This document shows, piece after piece, positions 45,799-57,890 of a stretch of 64,000 bases of DNA. Position numbers and translations under genes: made by a program. Source of the DNA: Malus domestica (taxonomy: Eukaryota; Streptophyta; Magnoliopsida; Rosales; Rosaceae); contig NC_091675.1 of assembly GCF_042453785.1 (NCBI RefSeq), positions 9,436,501 through 9,500,500 of the forward strand. The letters run 5' to 3'. Below the pieces are notes generated by a model. That model saw only the letters and a program-made list of their open reading frames with translations. It was not told the origin of the DNA and ran no database searches. How positions within the stretch are numbered: the stretch's first letter is position 1; every line of letters begins with the position of its first letter.

Positions 45799-48622
45799 TT
45801 AAGAGTCATGAATCATGATTCCCGTCTCCACATGTTGAGCAATGTCCCTTCCTCGCTGCTGTAAAACTCTAACGAACTCATCCAAGCTTAAATTTCCATC
45901 TTGGTTGAAATCAAACAATTGGAAGACGATTTCCACCACGTTATCAGTGAGAGATACGCCACAAACCTGATATTGTACACATCATTCAATCAACATTATT
46001 ACCATAAATAATTTGGATACGACAATCTGTTGCTATGGAGATCAAAGAATTAAACAAATATCAGCATCATACATGAGAAGCAGCACGTTGGAAATCCTCT
46101 CGCGTTAGCATCCCATTGACTTTGCCAAAGCTGAAAAGAGCCAAAGAAAAAGGCTGCAATTTTTTACGGAGCTCGGCAAAACTTTTGAATTCCTCAAATG
46201 TGATGCGCACGTCTCTAAGATGTGGTTTATTGCTCAATTCCTCAACCCGATCAAGCAAATTGCTTAGGTGACTCATATCGGCAGAAGAAACCATGGACAA
46301 AGCAAAGTCCCTTGCTAATATGGTTCCTCGTAGTTTATAGTCATAGTGGGAAAACTCCAACCTCACCATCTACAAAGGCATCACAGTGTGCAAATAAGAA
46401 CAAATTTCTGAGGGAAAAAATGCACTCCATGCATTCCATAATCAAAGCATGGCGGGGTAGCATCATCAACCAGATGGGTATGAAGACAAAGTAAGTTCCG
46501 AAAATCTCGTACTGTTGTAATATAAGGTCAGGCTGAAAAATCAAACCAAAAAACCTAGACTGGAAGAATTCTATGTATATTCTTCTAGATGTATATTAGC
46601 CCTTACAAATATAATTTGAGTGCTTCTATTTAGTCAGTCCCCATAATTTACTCCGTAAGCCCCCTTTCTTTTCGTAAATTGTTCTACACAAATTTGAAAA
46701 CAAATGCACACCAGAAAACGTATATTAGGTCTGTCATGTCTGAAAGTACAATACCAATTTTATGCAATAAAAGCGATCTAGGAAAATTTAACATAAATCA
46801 AACATTCTAAAATTCAAGGGAATGAAAAGGATTGGGAACTTACTTCATCCTGTAAATCTCTCAAAAATTTGACAAATTTATCAAGTTGGAGGGAATCCTT
46901 CCCATCTTTGCCAAAAAAGTACTCCACAAGCCCTCCATCTTCTACGGAACCATGGACTTTTAGCCCAGGCCGAAGTCCCGCCCTGTGGTAAGCGCCCTGT
47001 CTATTGCAGGCTCGCATCAAACCCATCACTTTCTTGAACTCTTCCTTATCAATTTGTCTATGTATCGATATAAAGAGTCAAATCAGATTCACAACCATAG
47101 TGGAAACAAGGAAGAACAATTACGAAACTTAGCTTGAAATTTGTACAAGTACTAACCCACTATCATCGAGGTCAAACATTTTAAAAGCGATACAGAAACT
47201 TGATTCTGGGATGCTGAGTAGTGTTACAAAGAAAATATACCTGTGATGAAGAACATTGTTAGAGGAGGAAAAGATCCAACATCCGCTTACTTCATCAGCC
47301 ATAACACGTAAAAGTAGAACTCACTCTTTAAAAGAAATATGCCCATCATTGTTTACATCAAAAAGCATAAAAAATTCAGAAGGAGAACAGCGCAAATCAC
47401 CAGGATTCCTTTCCCCTCTCAAATATCCATCTCTAACAAGGTTGGACTCAGATGGAGGGAAGACGGGCACAATTGCCCTCATAAGATCTCCCGGTGTCAT
47501 AAGTAACTCTCCATCTGCAGTACTAGAGGATGCAAAGTACTCAAAAACCTTCATGTAAAACAACAGTCATCGGTCAACAGGAAGTTATATCATTAGATAA
47601 TTCTCCTTAGGAAAAGTTTAACTCGAGTTTTCAATCGCATAATTGTTACAAGGAGAAAGAGAACAGATTTAAAAAAACGGAGAGACGGATACATGCTACA
47701 ACATACTGGGTAAATAAAACTAAAAGTGACAATAATTAAGATGGCCATCGTATAGCCTAAACAACAATTAGTAAAACAACATGAAAGGGTACAATACTTA
47801 ACAATAGACGAGATCTAACATACAATGAGCAAAAACAACGAGTGCGCGTCGAATTCAGTATTAGAGGAATGTGTTTAGGAATCGTGACATCTATGCCGTC
47901 GGGCATTGTCAACTAAAGTTCTGTTTTTGTTTGCACCCAGTTCTCGAAACTCCTTTCGATGCCATCAATTATTTCCTAGGCTTAATTAACTTAGTATGCA
48001 ATGATAAAAATTCCAAATTAGACTGTATAAACAATGAGTTATCAGATAATCTGAAATTAATTATGTTCTCATATCTTATTAATATGGTGAGTACCTTCTC
48101 CGGCGGACTCCGCAACCTTATGCGCTTCTCGTAGTTGAAGAAAATCTTTCTCCTATAAGCATCTGCAAGACCCAATTAACAAAATTAAATCAAAAAATAA
48201 AATAAAAATTCCAAACAAAATTGAAATGTTCAGAGTATTCAGAAGCCACTTTACTTGCCTCCGAAGAGAAACCCAGGGCCAATTTCGGGCAAAGACAACT
48301 TCCGTAAAAAGGACCGTGACGGCCGATCCTCCACGGCCAGTCCCGACTCCGCCGTTGACCAGTCAGCGAACGATGACGTTTTGAATAAATCGGAATCGGG
48401 GGAAGACCAGTACAGAAGACCTACTCCCGAGCCCACCGCGAAGCCCGAGATCCATTTGAGGAACGAGCCATGGAAGGGGTTTTGGGGAGGGTTTGACTCG
48501 AAGTTCGACGCGGCGATCAGAGAGAGAGGCGACGACGGTTGTGGTGAGGCGGACAGTTGGCGGACTGGGATGCGTTTGTGGATGGACGGTGTGGATCGAA
48601 TTAGGGATCGTAAGCGGGACAT
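45799..48622 (-). CDS. MICU: Mitochondrial calcium uptake protein MICU
   Basis: About nine exons run from ATG 48622 to TAA 45799, for an estimated 490 residues. Exon 1 (48259-48622) encodes a Ser/Arg-rich mitochondrial presequence (MSRLRSLIRSTPSIHKRIPV) and a glycine-rich hydrophobic segment (WISGFAVGSGVGLLYW). Exon 2 (48095-48162) gives DAYRRKIFFNYEKRIRLRSP. Later blocks include PSEFFMLFDVNNDGHISFKE (EF-hand 1), MFDLDDSGQIDKEEF (EF-hand 2), GGLVEYFFGKDGKDSL, LRDVRITFEEFKSF and FDFNQDGNLSLDEF (EF-hand 3). All three loops keep their acidic calcium ligands. MICU gates the mitochondrial calcium uniporter and sits in the intermembrane space; plant members have this three-EF-hand layout. The first intron fits only a GC donor (G|GCAAGT at 48258), giving FGDAYRRK, as in the Arabidopsis protein; the nearby GT donor leads to an immediate stop. 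Confidence 0.92.
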
Positions 48623-48629
48623 GGGAAAA

Positions 48630-49571
48630 TTTTGCGCAAAATGTTGCAGAGATAGGAAAGGACGGAGACGACGACGTTGTGAAAGTTGGAGAAGGAAACG
48701 ATGATAAGGGAATCTGGGCCGTCAGATTTGTACAAAAAAAAAACCGGGGGCGGGACCGCGCGCACATGGTATGTATGTTGGGTCGGTGAATGTATTATGG
48801 GCCTGTAAAGGCCCAAAAAAGGATTGAACATGGCCCAAATTGTTCCCATTTTATTTTTTTGGTGAATAGCCCAAATTTAGAAAACTAGATGTAAAATGAT
48901 AAACTCGTTTATTAACGATCATGAGATTTGTATGTAAATAGATCAGTTTAACGTGAATCATGATTTTATCACCTCACTATTGAATGACCTTTTGGTATAT
49001 ATACGAAACGTTGGATAGGTACTGAGTGAGTGAATTAACAACTTATAAGTTTACTATGGTTAAATTTAATTCTTTTGAGATATTTGAGAAAACTAAATAT
49101 TGAACTATAATCGAGAACAATAATATATTTTTGACGACCATAAAACAACCTAAATATTACTAGCGTCCACAACCGGCTCAAATTGTATGCAAGTGGCGTC
49201 AATGCACACTGTTCTCGTATTTTGCTAGCCCCAAACTTTTGTTTTCATGTATATATAATATATATATTGTTATGTGCAAAATATTACAAGGCTAACGGTC
49301 ATGTGCTTCCTAGTTTTCACAAGCGTAATGGGTTCGAACCCCATACTTGGCAAAGCCTAGAGTCAAATCATATTTTATTGTTACCTGATGCTCTGCATTG
49401 ATATGGATGGCAACTCCAAAATCACTTGGAGGATCGAAAACTATGAATTACTAATGTGTGTACTTGATAAAAAAGTTAAGATATTGATGCTTTGAAATTT
49501 TTATATCATAATTAATTGGGTTAAAATGTAAACTGAGGAGATGCTTCCGTTGTTTTTTTAGCGACTCAAAG

Positions 49572-49611
<40 letters not shown>

Positions 49612-50478
49612 AAAATAAGATGGGTCATTTCTATTGCCATACAAAAATAAGATATGCCATTTTGTGTTCAAATATTATTTCCAACCCTCAATTCTGGATT
49701 AGTCCACCACTATTTTTTTTGGGATACTTTGAATGCGGTTCTTAATTATCAATATTCTTTGATTGAAACCTTGTTAGTTTTTAGTTTTTTATTGAGGTCC
49801 CTAACATTAATGTAATAACGTAAGTTACTATATTTTTTTAATTAAAAATTAAAAATTGAAATTTTTAATTGTTTATATTAATTAGATTTTAAATAAAACC
49901 CATAATTTATGGGATTAAAAATAATAAAATATAAATTATACTCTCTATTATATTTTGTGTGTGTGTGTATATACACATATATGCATGGGTACAATAACCA
50001 AAATTAACAAAAAAAGTTATTGTACAAAAACATGGATACATTCTCAAATCAACGAAGAAGAATGTACCCATATAAGTTTAAACATGGATTAAAAATTTTG
50101 AAAGGATTTTATATTAAAAAAAAGGGTACATTTTAAATATAACAAATTGATATATTTGAGAATAGGTACATTTAAGATTAAAAAATTGAGAATCTTTATA
50201 AATATATAAAAAAAACTAATAGGTACAAACTTAATTTAATTTAATTTATTATTATTTTGGAAATGTTTGAATTGAAAATTAATTAGAAGTTTAATAGAGG
50301 TGTGAGTATTAAACCCTAAATTAATTACTAATTTTTATATTAAAAATTATATAATAAACATATAAATTCATTATCACATTAATTGCTAAGGACTTGAATC
50401 AAATTTTGAGAACTAATAAGGTCTTAGTCAATGAACAGTAAGAACTAGGGACCGGATACTAATTTTTCCATTTTTTTT
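48630..50478. other. Intergenic spacer
   Basis: The left end is the upstream region of the MICU gene. The remainder is AT-rich with an (AT)n microsatellite and shows no gene. A GGTTCGAACCCC word at 49329 resembles a tRNA B box, but no tRNA fold could be built. Confidence 0.4.
49574..49609. repeat. (AT)n microsatellite
   Basis: About 18 AT units. Confidence 0.95.
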
Positions 50479-51129
50479 CCTTTGTTTCATTTATTTCTAT
50501 TCTCAGTCATCTCTTATCATATCATCCTTCACACATAGTGTGTATACGTGATTATAGATTTCACACAAACTACGTCTCGTGTTCATGTAATTTAGTTTCC
50601 ACTATTTTATCTCGTTTTATCCAAGTGTGTGTGTGTGTGTGTATATATATATTTTTTAATGAAAAGAAAAAAAGTAATGTATAGTTGATTGATAGAATAT
50701 TAAGTAGGAAGTTGTTTTTTCCTTTTTCTACATATCAAGAAGAGTGAAACTGAACTCAAAACATCGAATGTCAAAACATAATTTTGACTAATCAAACTGC
50801 AAGTCTCTTACATTTTGCGGTTCATGCAAGCTTATAAATTATCTCATATTTATAAACAAAATTATGTTGATCTAACGATTTAGACAATTTTGGTGAACTT
50901 AAAGCCCATCAAGCAAAAGATATAAAAGCGTGGGATGAGGTACATGTCCACCTCAAATTATTATCCTTCCTTTCCTTGTTCTTCTGCACACACACACAAG
51001 CAATTCGCTGTAAATATAGAACAAGGAAAGAAAGAATAGTGGACATGGACCTCCCAACAACCACCTCAAATTAAAGTTTGAACTTCGGAGATGCTTCTCC
51101 AAATGTCGGTCAGCTGTCCATCATACAAA

Positions 51130-51506
51130 CTAGCCCGTAAGCACACACTGTGTGTATGTGAACAATTTCATTTTTTTTTTTTGTTTTATTTATTTATTAA
51201 GGAGTGTGATTAGTTTTTAAAATTTTAAAAATAGTATGAAAAAAATGATGATAGAACAATTTATCTCAATAAGTGCATATTTTATCTTAATATTACACAA
51301 TTACTGTTTTGTCCTCCTTATGTAAATATTATGTATCAAAAGTGAGGGTAAAATATGAAAAATAGGAATAAGATTGTCATTTTATCAAAAGATACAAAAT
51401 TACTATTTTGCCCTCCTTATGTAAGTGTTGTGTATCAAAAGTGAGGGTAAAATTGAAAAAAAAAACAAAAATTTGACAAGCAGGGTTCTCTTAATAATAG
51501 TATAGA
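51130..51506 (-). mobile_element. Non-autonomous Helitron in the left duplicate
   Basis: Read on the minus strand it starts TCTATACTATTATTAAGAGA and ends with the hairpin ACACACAGTGTGTG, then CTTACGGGCTAG. Host bases are A before and T after. The right duplicate has no such insertion between CATACAAA and the following sequence at about 56030, an empty site. It contains two copies of a GTCCTCCTTATGTAA segment of about 75 bases. Confidence 0.87.
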
Positions 51507-52302
51507 TGTATGGCCCACTAACTCAATTCCATCCAGCTTAACCATCACGGGTGATTAGTAGTCGAGAATGAATTCCAGGTTCGTATTTCCCATTGTAAAT
51601 CCTGAGTTCGATTCTTATTGCTAGTATTTCCCACCGCAGGTTCTGAGTTTGATTCCAAAATTCCGTTCCATAAGTGTTAATTTTCAAAATTTTCAAAAGT
51701 CCCATAAATATTTTTGTTGTTGTAGTAACTAATCTCCCACGAAAATTATTACCTTCACACCTGCACTAAACCACGAAAGCGACAAGGAACAAAAGTTAGA
51801 AAAAATAAACGAACGAAGAATAATTAGAGAAAAATAAATTAAAGAATAAATCATCAAATAATTCAAAAGAATATACCTTGAACGAAAACAAAAGCAACCC
51901 CGTAAGCCAATACGACGGAGTGAACGGACGGACGCACGTAACGGACAACGCAAACGCCGAGAACAACGCACTGAACGGAACGGTGACGGACGGAGACGGC
52001 AAACATAACGGAACACCCCAAACGTGGCAAACACAAATGGATTGAACTCAACTGTTGTGTCGCTGATGGATTGACCTGCTAGCTTGATAACTCGTCCGAG
52101 TTGGTTGAGGCGACTCATGTGGGCCATCGGAAGGATCTGGTCGGATCGGATTAGCAGCGGCCGCGATGTGCGACTCCGAGTTTGACTCGCCGAGTTCAAA
52201 GATCGGAAAAACAGCGAAATGGCCGAAAATAACCAATATGTGTCTGTTCTGTCACTCTGTAAAACAAAAATCAAAGAGATCGATGTGAATCGTAACTCGC
52301 CG

Positions 52303-52381
52303 CTAGTCGTGGGAGGTCGACATGACGGAGAGCCGGCTCGGCCGTGGCTGAAACCCAGCTCTCCGCCTGCTGGTGAGCGCA
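52303..52381 (-). pseudogene. 3' end fragment of the serine-rich protein gene
   Basis: The minus strand repeats the last 25 or so codons and the stop of the complete gene at 57891-58565 (words CACCAGCAG, GGGTTTCAGCCACGGCCGAG, CACGACTAG), but a 2-base loss in the CAGCGGCGG part shifts the frame and the upstream coding part is missing. It is a by-product of the segmental duplication. Confidence 0.8.
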
Positions 52382-52528
52382 ATGTGAAACCCAGTGAACG
52401 TGGGCCAGATAAACCCACAAGCCCAGGACACAACCTTTTATTCAAATCCAAACCGGATGACCCGACCAACACCTTCTCTTTGCTCCTCTGCCAGATAGAA
52501 AGAATTTTAAACTCGATTCACACAATCA

Positions 52529-54120
52529 ATGGCGGCTGAACCCCCACAGGAACCCGGATCCACAAGCTTCTCCACCGCCGTCAACGGCGGCAAGAAGTTG
52601 GAGGAATGCCAAACCATGATCCAGAGGAGCCTCCGGAGTACGTTCCTACTTTCCCTCGCGTTTTATTTTCCTTTAAACAAATTCATTTCATGAATTCTAA
52701 TGTTTGCTCAGGGTTTAGGGTTTTAGGTCTTCTAGGGTTTATCTTTGAATTCCGTTTGTTATCTGCAACCAAGCATGGTTTCTCAGTCGTTTGTTATCTT
52801 CGACAGCTCCGATGGTGAAATTTCTGTTGAAGCATTTGGAGCAGTCTGGGTGTGGGATTGGGGACAGGTTCATCAAGGCCATTAATTGCAATAAGCAGAT
52901 TGCTGGCGGTTATATTCGCGGCGAAGGGGTACAATTCAATCGCTATTTCTCTTCGTTTCTATTTGTTTAGTTGAAAAGCTCTGATTTTTTCAGATTTCAG
53001 CAAACTTCATTTCGCAATTGGAATTTAGCAAATGCAATAGAATCTGCATATTACTACTTCGAATGAACATTGTGTTTCGAAAGTTTCAATCTTCGAGTGA
53101 ACTGAGTGGCGGAACATAGTTTCTTGCCATTCAGTTATCTCGGCCAATTGATTCTTTGTAGAAGAATTCTGTTACAGTTCGGAATAGTAAATGTTTGTGG
53201 GATGAGCTTGTTCTGAATCTGATATATTTATCTGTTCTCTATGTCTGCATTTGTACTAGATACTGGTGTGTAGTAATCACATGACAATGCAAGACGATGT
53301 CAACCAAGTAGTGATACACGAGCTAATCCACGCTTTTGACGATTGTCGTGCTAAAAACTTGGACTGGGCTAATTGTGCTCATCATGCTTGCAGTGAGGTG
53401 TGCGTTGATATAGCAACTGAATCTTTTTCTTGTACTGGACGTAGTGTAATCTTCAAACCTCAAGTTTATTTATATTTTTCACAAGTATTTACATACCGTC
53501 ATTCTGGAACAGATTCGTGCTGCCCATCTAAGTGGTGACTGCCACTATAAAAGGGAATTGTTGCGGGGTTTTGTAAAGATTCGAGGTCATGAACAAGTGA
53601 GTTATTTGGCTTCAATTTAAATAAAAATTAAAGATATACTCTTCTGGATACTTTCTTTGCGTACAAAGCGAACTAGTCTTTACCTTATTTTGATTTGGAA
53701 AGATGAATGCCAAAGACCTACGGTTGTAGGAAGGGGGAAACAGCCCTTTTCATATATAACAAAGTTTGGATTTGTACCGAATACAAAGTCATTTGATTTC
53801 TCTTGTTCTTTGATTGTCTCACTGTCAATTAAAAAATAGGGGTTTTAATGAATCATGGTAATTGGTTGAAATAAACTGGAGATGCAGAAAATCTCCCATA
53901 TTCTTAGTTGTTTTCCATTTGCTCTAATTTATTGTTTGTAGACTGACTGTATCTTGTCATTGGATTCTTGATTTGACATTGGAAGGATTGTGTGAGACGA
54001 AGAGTTATGAAATCAGTCATTTGTAATCCGCATTGCTCAGAAGCAGCCGCAAAGGATGCCATGGAAGCTGTTTGGGATGTTTGTTACAATGATACCCAGC
54101 CCTTTGACAGAGCTCCTTAA
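52529..54120 (+). CDS. ATP23: Mitochondrial inner membrane protease ATP23
   Basis: Five exons (52529-52637, 52807-52928, 53260-53397, 53513-53596, 53986-54120) give 195 residues, the normal size for the family. The zinc-metalloprotease motif HELIHAFDDCR (HExxH, about residue 93) is intact. Other family blocks are MIQRSLRTPMVKFLLKHLEQ, GGYIRGEGILVCSNHM, NCAHHACSEIRAAHLSGDCH, RGFVKIRGHEQDCVRRRVMK and the cysteine-rich ending (SVICNPHCS, VWDVCYNDTQPFDRAP). ATP23 matures the mitochondrial Atp6 precursor in yeast and helps assemble the ATP synthase; the plant protein is called Ku70-binding in some annotations. All introns are GT-AG. The last acceptor (TTGACATTGGAAG) has a weak pyrimidine tract, so that border is the least certain, though it keeps the frame and the family match. 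Confidence 0.93.
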
Positions 54121-54691
54121 GAAACAGTACTAGGTATTTTCCTGATCGCAACCCAACTGTCAACTCCATGTTTTTCAAAATTTTAGTTTGGCATTGCAGG
54201 AGACTGCCCATTAAGAGAAACAGGGTTGTTCCCTTATTATTATTTTTTTGGTTGCATAAGATATATTCAATTAAAAAAATCATTTTCTTCCTTTACATGG
54301 CTGTATGAAGAAATTTTACTGTATCAGATTGTCATACAAATTGTACACCGATAACAGTTGTTTTTTGTGCTTACATTTCAAAGTAATGCCAACTTATCGT
54401 GTTTATTTTTCCTTCAAATTTGACGAACTACGTGTTGTTTTATTAATACATATCCAAAGTGTGCAACTTGAATGTTGATCATGGGCATTGTAGAAGAGAG
54501 TTTCTATCAGAAAAATACCATGTTCATCGAAAACGACCCCTGCAGTTCTTTGATGTGTATGGTCAGGCCAACAAAACGACCATGTAATTTATTGGTTCTA
54601 CTAAGTAGTAACTAGATGAGCCTGTTCTGCAGACCCCATAATGTTAGAGGCTATTACTCACAGTTCGGGATCTTGGACCATATGGTGATCA

Positions 54692-55015
54692 CATGGATAT
54701 CCCTTTTTCTTTCTGGATTTTGATTCTAATTAGATTTAGAGGGAGCCTTGGCCGAGGCTTGGGGTGTTCGAGCCTCGGCGGGCTTCTGGGAGCTAGAGGT
54801 GAAGGAGAGGGACTAGTCTCAGACTTGGGGGATGCAGCCGGACTGGTGGACTTCTTTCCGGAAGCTGATGAGTCACTCTTGGTCTTGGATGATGGTGAAC
54901 TGGCTGGCGCCGATTGGGGCGTTGATGATGGTGCAGACTTAGGTGAAGAAGATGGAGAGGACGGTGGAGACTTGGCGGATGGCGCTGGTCCAACACCATT
55001 ATGATTCCCAACATC
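54692..55015 (-). pseudogene. Arabinogalactan/proline-serine-rich protein fragment
   Basis: The minus strand has an open frame of about 108 codons with AGP-like glycomodules (SAKSPPSSPSSSPKSAPSST; SPAASPKSETSPSPSPLAP). It has no ATG, signal peptide or GPI-anchor signal in reach, so it is probably the central part of a duplicated arabinogalactan protein gene. The other strand's Gly/Asp/Glu frame is a shadow. It could also be a coding exon of a gene whose other exons I did not recognise. Confidence 0.4.
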
Positions 55016-55059
55016 CAATTAGGATGGTGATCAATTTGGTCCAACACCATTTTTCCTCC

Positions 55060-55200
55060 CTAGCTTACTTACACACCCTTTTTTACTTCTCTCACACCTT
55101 TGGTTTTCGGCCGTTGGATCAGATGAATTAAAGAAGATCGACGGACAAAAATTAATAAGGGTGTGTGAGAAGTAAAAAAGGATGTGTGGATAGCACACCC
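55060..55200. mobile_element. Small palindromic MITE-like element
   Basis: The left CACACCCTTTTTTACTTCTC and right GAGAAGTAAAAAAGGATGTG are complementary; the middle has GTTGGATCAGATGAATTAAA. It is adjacent to the left border of the right segmental copy. The target duplication is not clear. Confidence 0.55.
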
Positions 55201-56065
55201 CTACTTTTATTCTCACCTCTTATCATATCATATTTACACGTATTGTGTGTACGTTATTATAGATTCATCCTCCTAACTTCATAGGATGATTCAGTCAAAG
55301 GGCATGCGAATTACATGTTGTGTTCATGTCAATTTAATTTTTATAATTTTACCTCCTTTTTTTCAAAAAAAAAAATTATGAAAAGAAAAAAAAATTAATA
55401 TATTACTTCGTTTTGATCTTCTTCTCATCAGTTCTTAAACCCCTATAGTCCAAGTGACAAGTGTAGAAGGAATAAGTGGGACAACATGTACATTGCGTGT
55501 TATTATATAGTTGATTGGTAGAATATTGAACTAGGAGGTTTTTTTTTTCCTTTCTTTTAGTAGTGTAAAACATATCGAGATGATTGAAATCGCACTCAAA
55601 ATTTAGATGCTAGAAAACGGTTTTGATTAGCCGAACTGCAAATCTCTTACATCATGCGCTCGATGAAATTTAGAAATAATCTCATATTTATAAGCGAAAT
55701 TATGTTTATCTAACAGTTTAGACAATTTTAGAAGCGTGAAATCCAATGAGCAATGATACAAAGCGTCAGTACACATCCACCTCAAACCTAGACATCAAGA
55801 GAGTGACCCCGCATGCGTTCGATGCAAGAAAACATATCATCATCCTTCCTTTCCTTTCCTTGTTCTTCAAGGACGTTGGATTGTGGATGCCACTTGCACA
55901 CCAAGCAATTCTATGTAAATATGTAACAAGGAAACAAAGAATAATGGACCTCCCAACAACCACCTCGAATTAAAGTTTGAACTTTGGAGATGCTTCTCCA
56001 AAGCTCCGTCAGCTTTCCATCATACAAATTTCTGGTCCACCACCTCCAGGCTCCAACTCAATTCC

Positions 56066-56264
56066 GGAAAGGAATCATCTCCGGATCCCTTTTTCTTTAT
56101 CCATCAAATTAGAAAATCTGTGACATTGAAATTTAATCTAACGGTTGAAGTTATTATAACTTTTAAAGTGAGCTTCTGTTTGTAACCGTTGTATTAAATT
56201 TCAACGACACAGATTTCCTGATTTAGTGAATTAGAAGGAATGGATCCTCTCTTGATCCCTTTCC
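56066..56264. mobile_element. 199-bp MITE in the right duplicate
   Basis: The ends are GGAAAGGAATCA and the complement of TGATCCCTTTCC, with flanking CTCAATTCC at 56057-56065 and 56265-56273; the left duplicate has the single site at 51522-51530. It has a core TAACGGTTGAAGTTATTATA like the elements at 30.5 and 62.3 kb. The target duplication is 8 or 9 bases depending on where the end is placed; the relatives have 8, so I favour hAT. Confidence 0.85.
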
Positions 56265-56454
56265 CTCAATTCCATCTAGCTTTTTCCTTTATTTTTTTTT
56301 CTTTTATTATTGGTCCTTTTATTATTACTATTTTATTTTTTTATTTTTTTAATTCTCCCCATCACGGCACCCATCACGCTTGGCGCCAGATTAAACGTTA
56401 AGGAATATAAATGGGGCCAGGTCACGCTCTTTGGCTTTTACTCCCCTTCTCTTA

Positions 56455-56700
56455 AAGGATTAAAGGAGGTAGATTGTCCGCCCTCCTCCTGTTTGAATTC
56501 ATTTCTCATCCCTTCTTATTCGTGCTCTCATCCCTTTCTATTCGTGCTCTCACGGTTAAATCACGTCAATATTTTATATTTTTATTTCTTTTTATCTTAT
56601 TATTTCTAAAAAAAAAATTAATATAAAATGTTGATATAATTTAACCGTAACTGCACAAAATAGAAGAAGATGAGAAGAGCAGACAATCTACCTCCTCTCT
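56455..56700. mobile_element. Foldback MITE-like element
   Basis: AGGAGGTAGATTGTCCGCCC at the left pairs with GCAGACAATCTACCTCCT at the right; inside are ACGGTTAAATCA and its complement-like TGATATAATTTAACCGT. A similar layout recurs at about 61105-61300. Confidence 0.6.
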
Positions 56701-57890
56701 TAAAACCGACGGTCCAAAATAATTATAATCTAACCCGCCATTCGATCTTAATCCCACAATTCAAAAGATAATACATTGCATTTTTCTAAATAATATTTTG
56801 AGTCTCAGTGACATCATTCTTCGTCTCAATAACCTTCTTCTTCGTCTCAATAACCTTGGTGTTTTGAAATTTAAATAATGTTTCAAGTCTGAATAACACA
56901 GCTTTCTTGGTGTTTTCATGTTAACATTAAACTTATATTTTTCATTCCTTAAATCCAATTATTATCTATTTTTACCTCAATTTTATTTCTTTTTAACTTG
57001 TTTGGTCATAATAATATATTCTTCCCAAGAAGGTTCAATTTGTCAAATGGGAGGCGCCAACTCCAATGTTCAGTTCCAAAAGTCATGTTCAAAATTTTCA
57101 AAAGTCCCACGAATATATATTTATATTTTTTAAACAATCTCCCACGGAAATTATCAGCCAATACCTTCACACCTGCAATAAACCACGAAAGCTAACAGGA
57201 ACAAAAGTCAGAGAAAATAAATTAACGAGTAAATAATTAGAAAAATAAATTATCGAATAAATAATCAAATAGTTCAAAAGAATATACCTTCAACGGACCC
57301 AAACGAAACCTGGTATACCAATACGACGGACTGAACGGACGGAACGCACGTATCGGACAACGCGAACGCACTGAACGGAACGGTGACGGACGGAGACGGC
57401 AAACATAACGGAACACCCCAAACGCCGCAAACACAAACGGATTGAACTCAACCGCGGTGTCACTAATGGTTTGAACTGCTAGTTAATTTGTCCTTAATCA
57501 GATTTTAATTAGGGGGATTAATTGGGGGATTAGATCAGATTGTCCAACAACTGTCCTTCCAATTTTCGATAGCAATCAATTACAAATATGGGGTTTCTCT
57601 TTCACAGGGTTTCTTGACTTGACGTCGGTTCCGTTCCGTGTATCCCCAAAAGTGCAAAACTCGCAGGCTTGACTCGGCGCCGCCGCTTCATAACTCGTCC
57701 GAGTTGGTTGAGGTGACTCATCTGGGCCATCGGATGTATCTGGTCGGATCGGATCACTGTGCGCTCCGAGTTCGACTCGCCGGGTTCAAAGATCGGAAAA
57801 AGAGAGAAATGGCCGAAAATAACCAACCTGTCTGTTCTGTCACTCTGTAAATGAAAAATCAGAGAGATCGATGTGAATCGTAACTCGCCT

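Larger units (their letters stand above)
50480..52381 (+). repeat. Segmental duplication flanking ATP23, left copy
   Basis: Direct copy of 55205-57962. Matching landmarks include the GATGCTTCTCCAA word (51090 and 55989), the CTCAATTCC site (51522 and 56057/56265), the CATAACGGAACACCCCAAACG block (52002 and 57402) and the TGACGGAGAGCCGGCTCGGC block (52323 and 57911). It holds a private Helitron and the broken 3' end of the serine-rich protein gene; the match stops at about 52381 (GGTGAGCGCAA). Confidence 0.85.

Noticed and set aside
48255-48789. Plus-strand frames opposite MICU exon 1
   Set aside because: Antisense shadows of a GC-rich coding exon with a clear presequence on the minus strand.
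49310-49390. Possible tRNA because of GGTTCGAACCCC
   Set aside because: A B-box-like word is present, but no A box at the right distance, no acceptor stem and no anticodon arm can be drawn; more likely part of a retroelement.
51729-52472. 247-codon minus-strand frame
   Set aside because: It overlaps the duplicated 3' flank of the serine-rich gene in a different frame from the real one; the duplicate at 57.1-57.9 kb does not keep it open.
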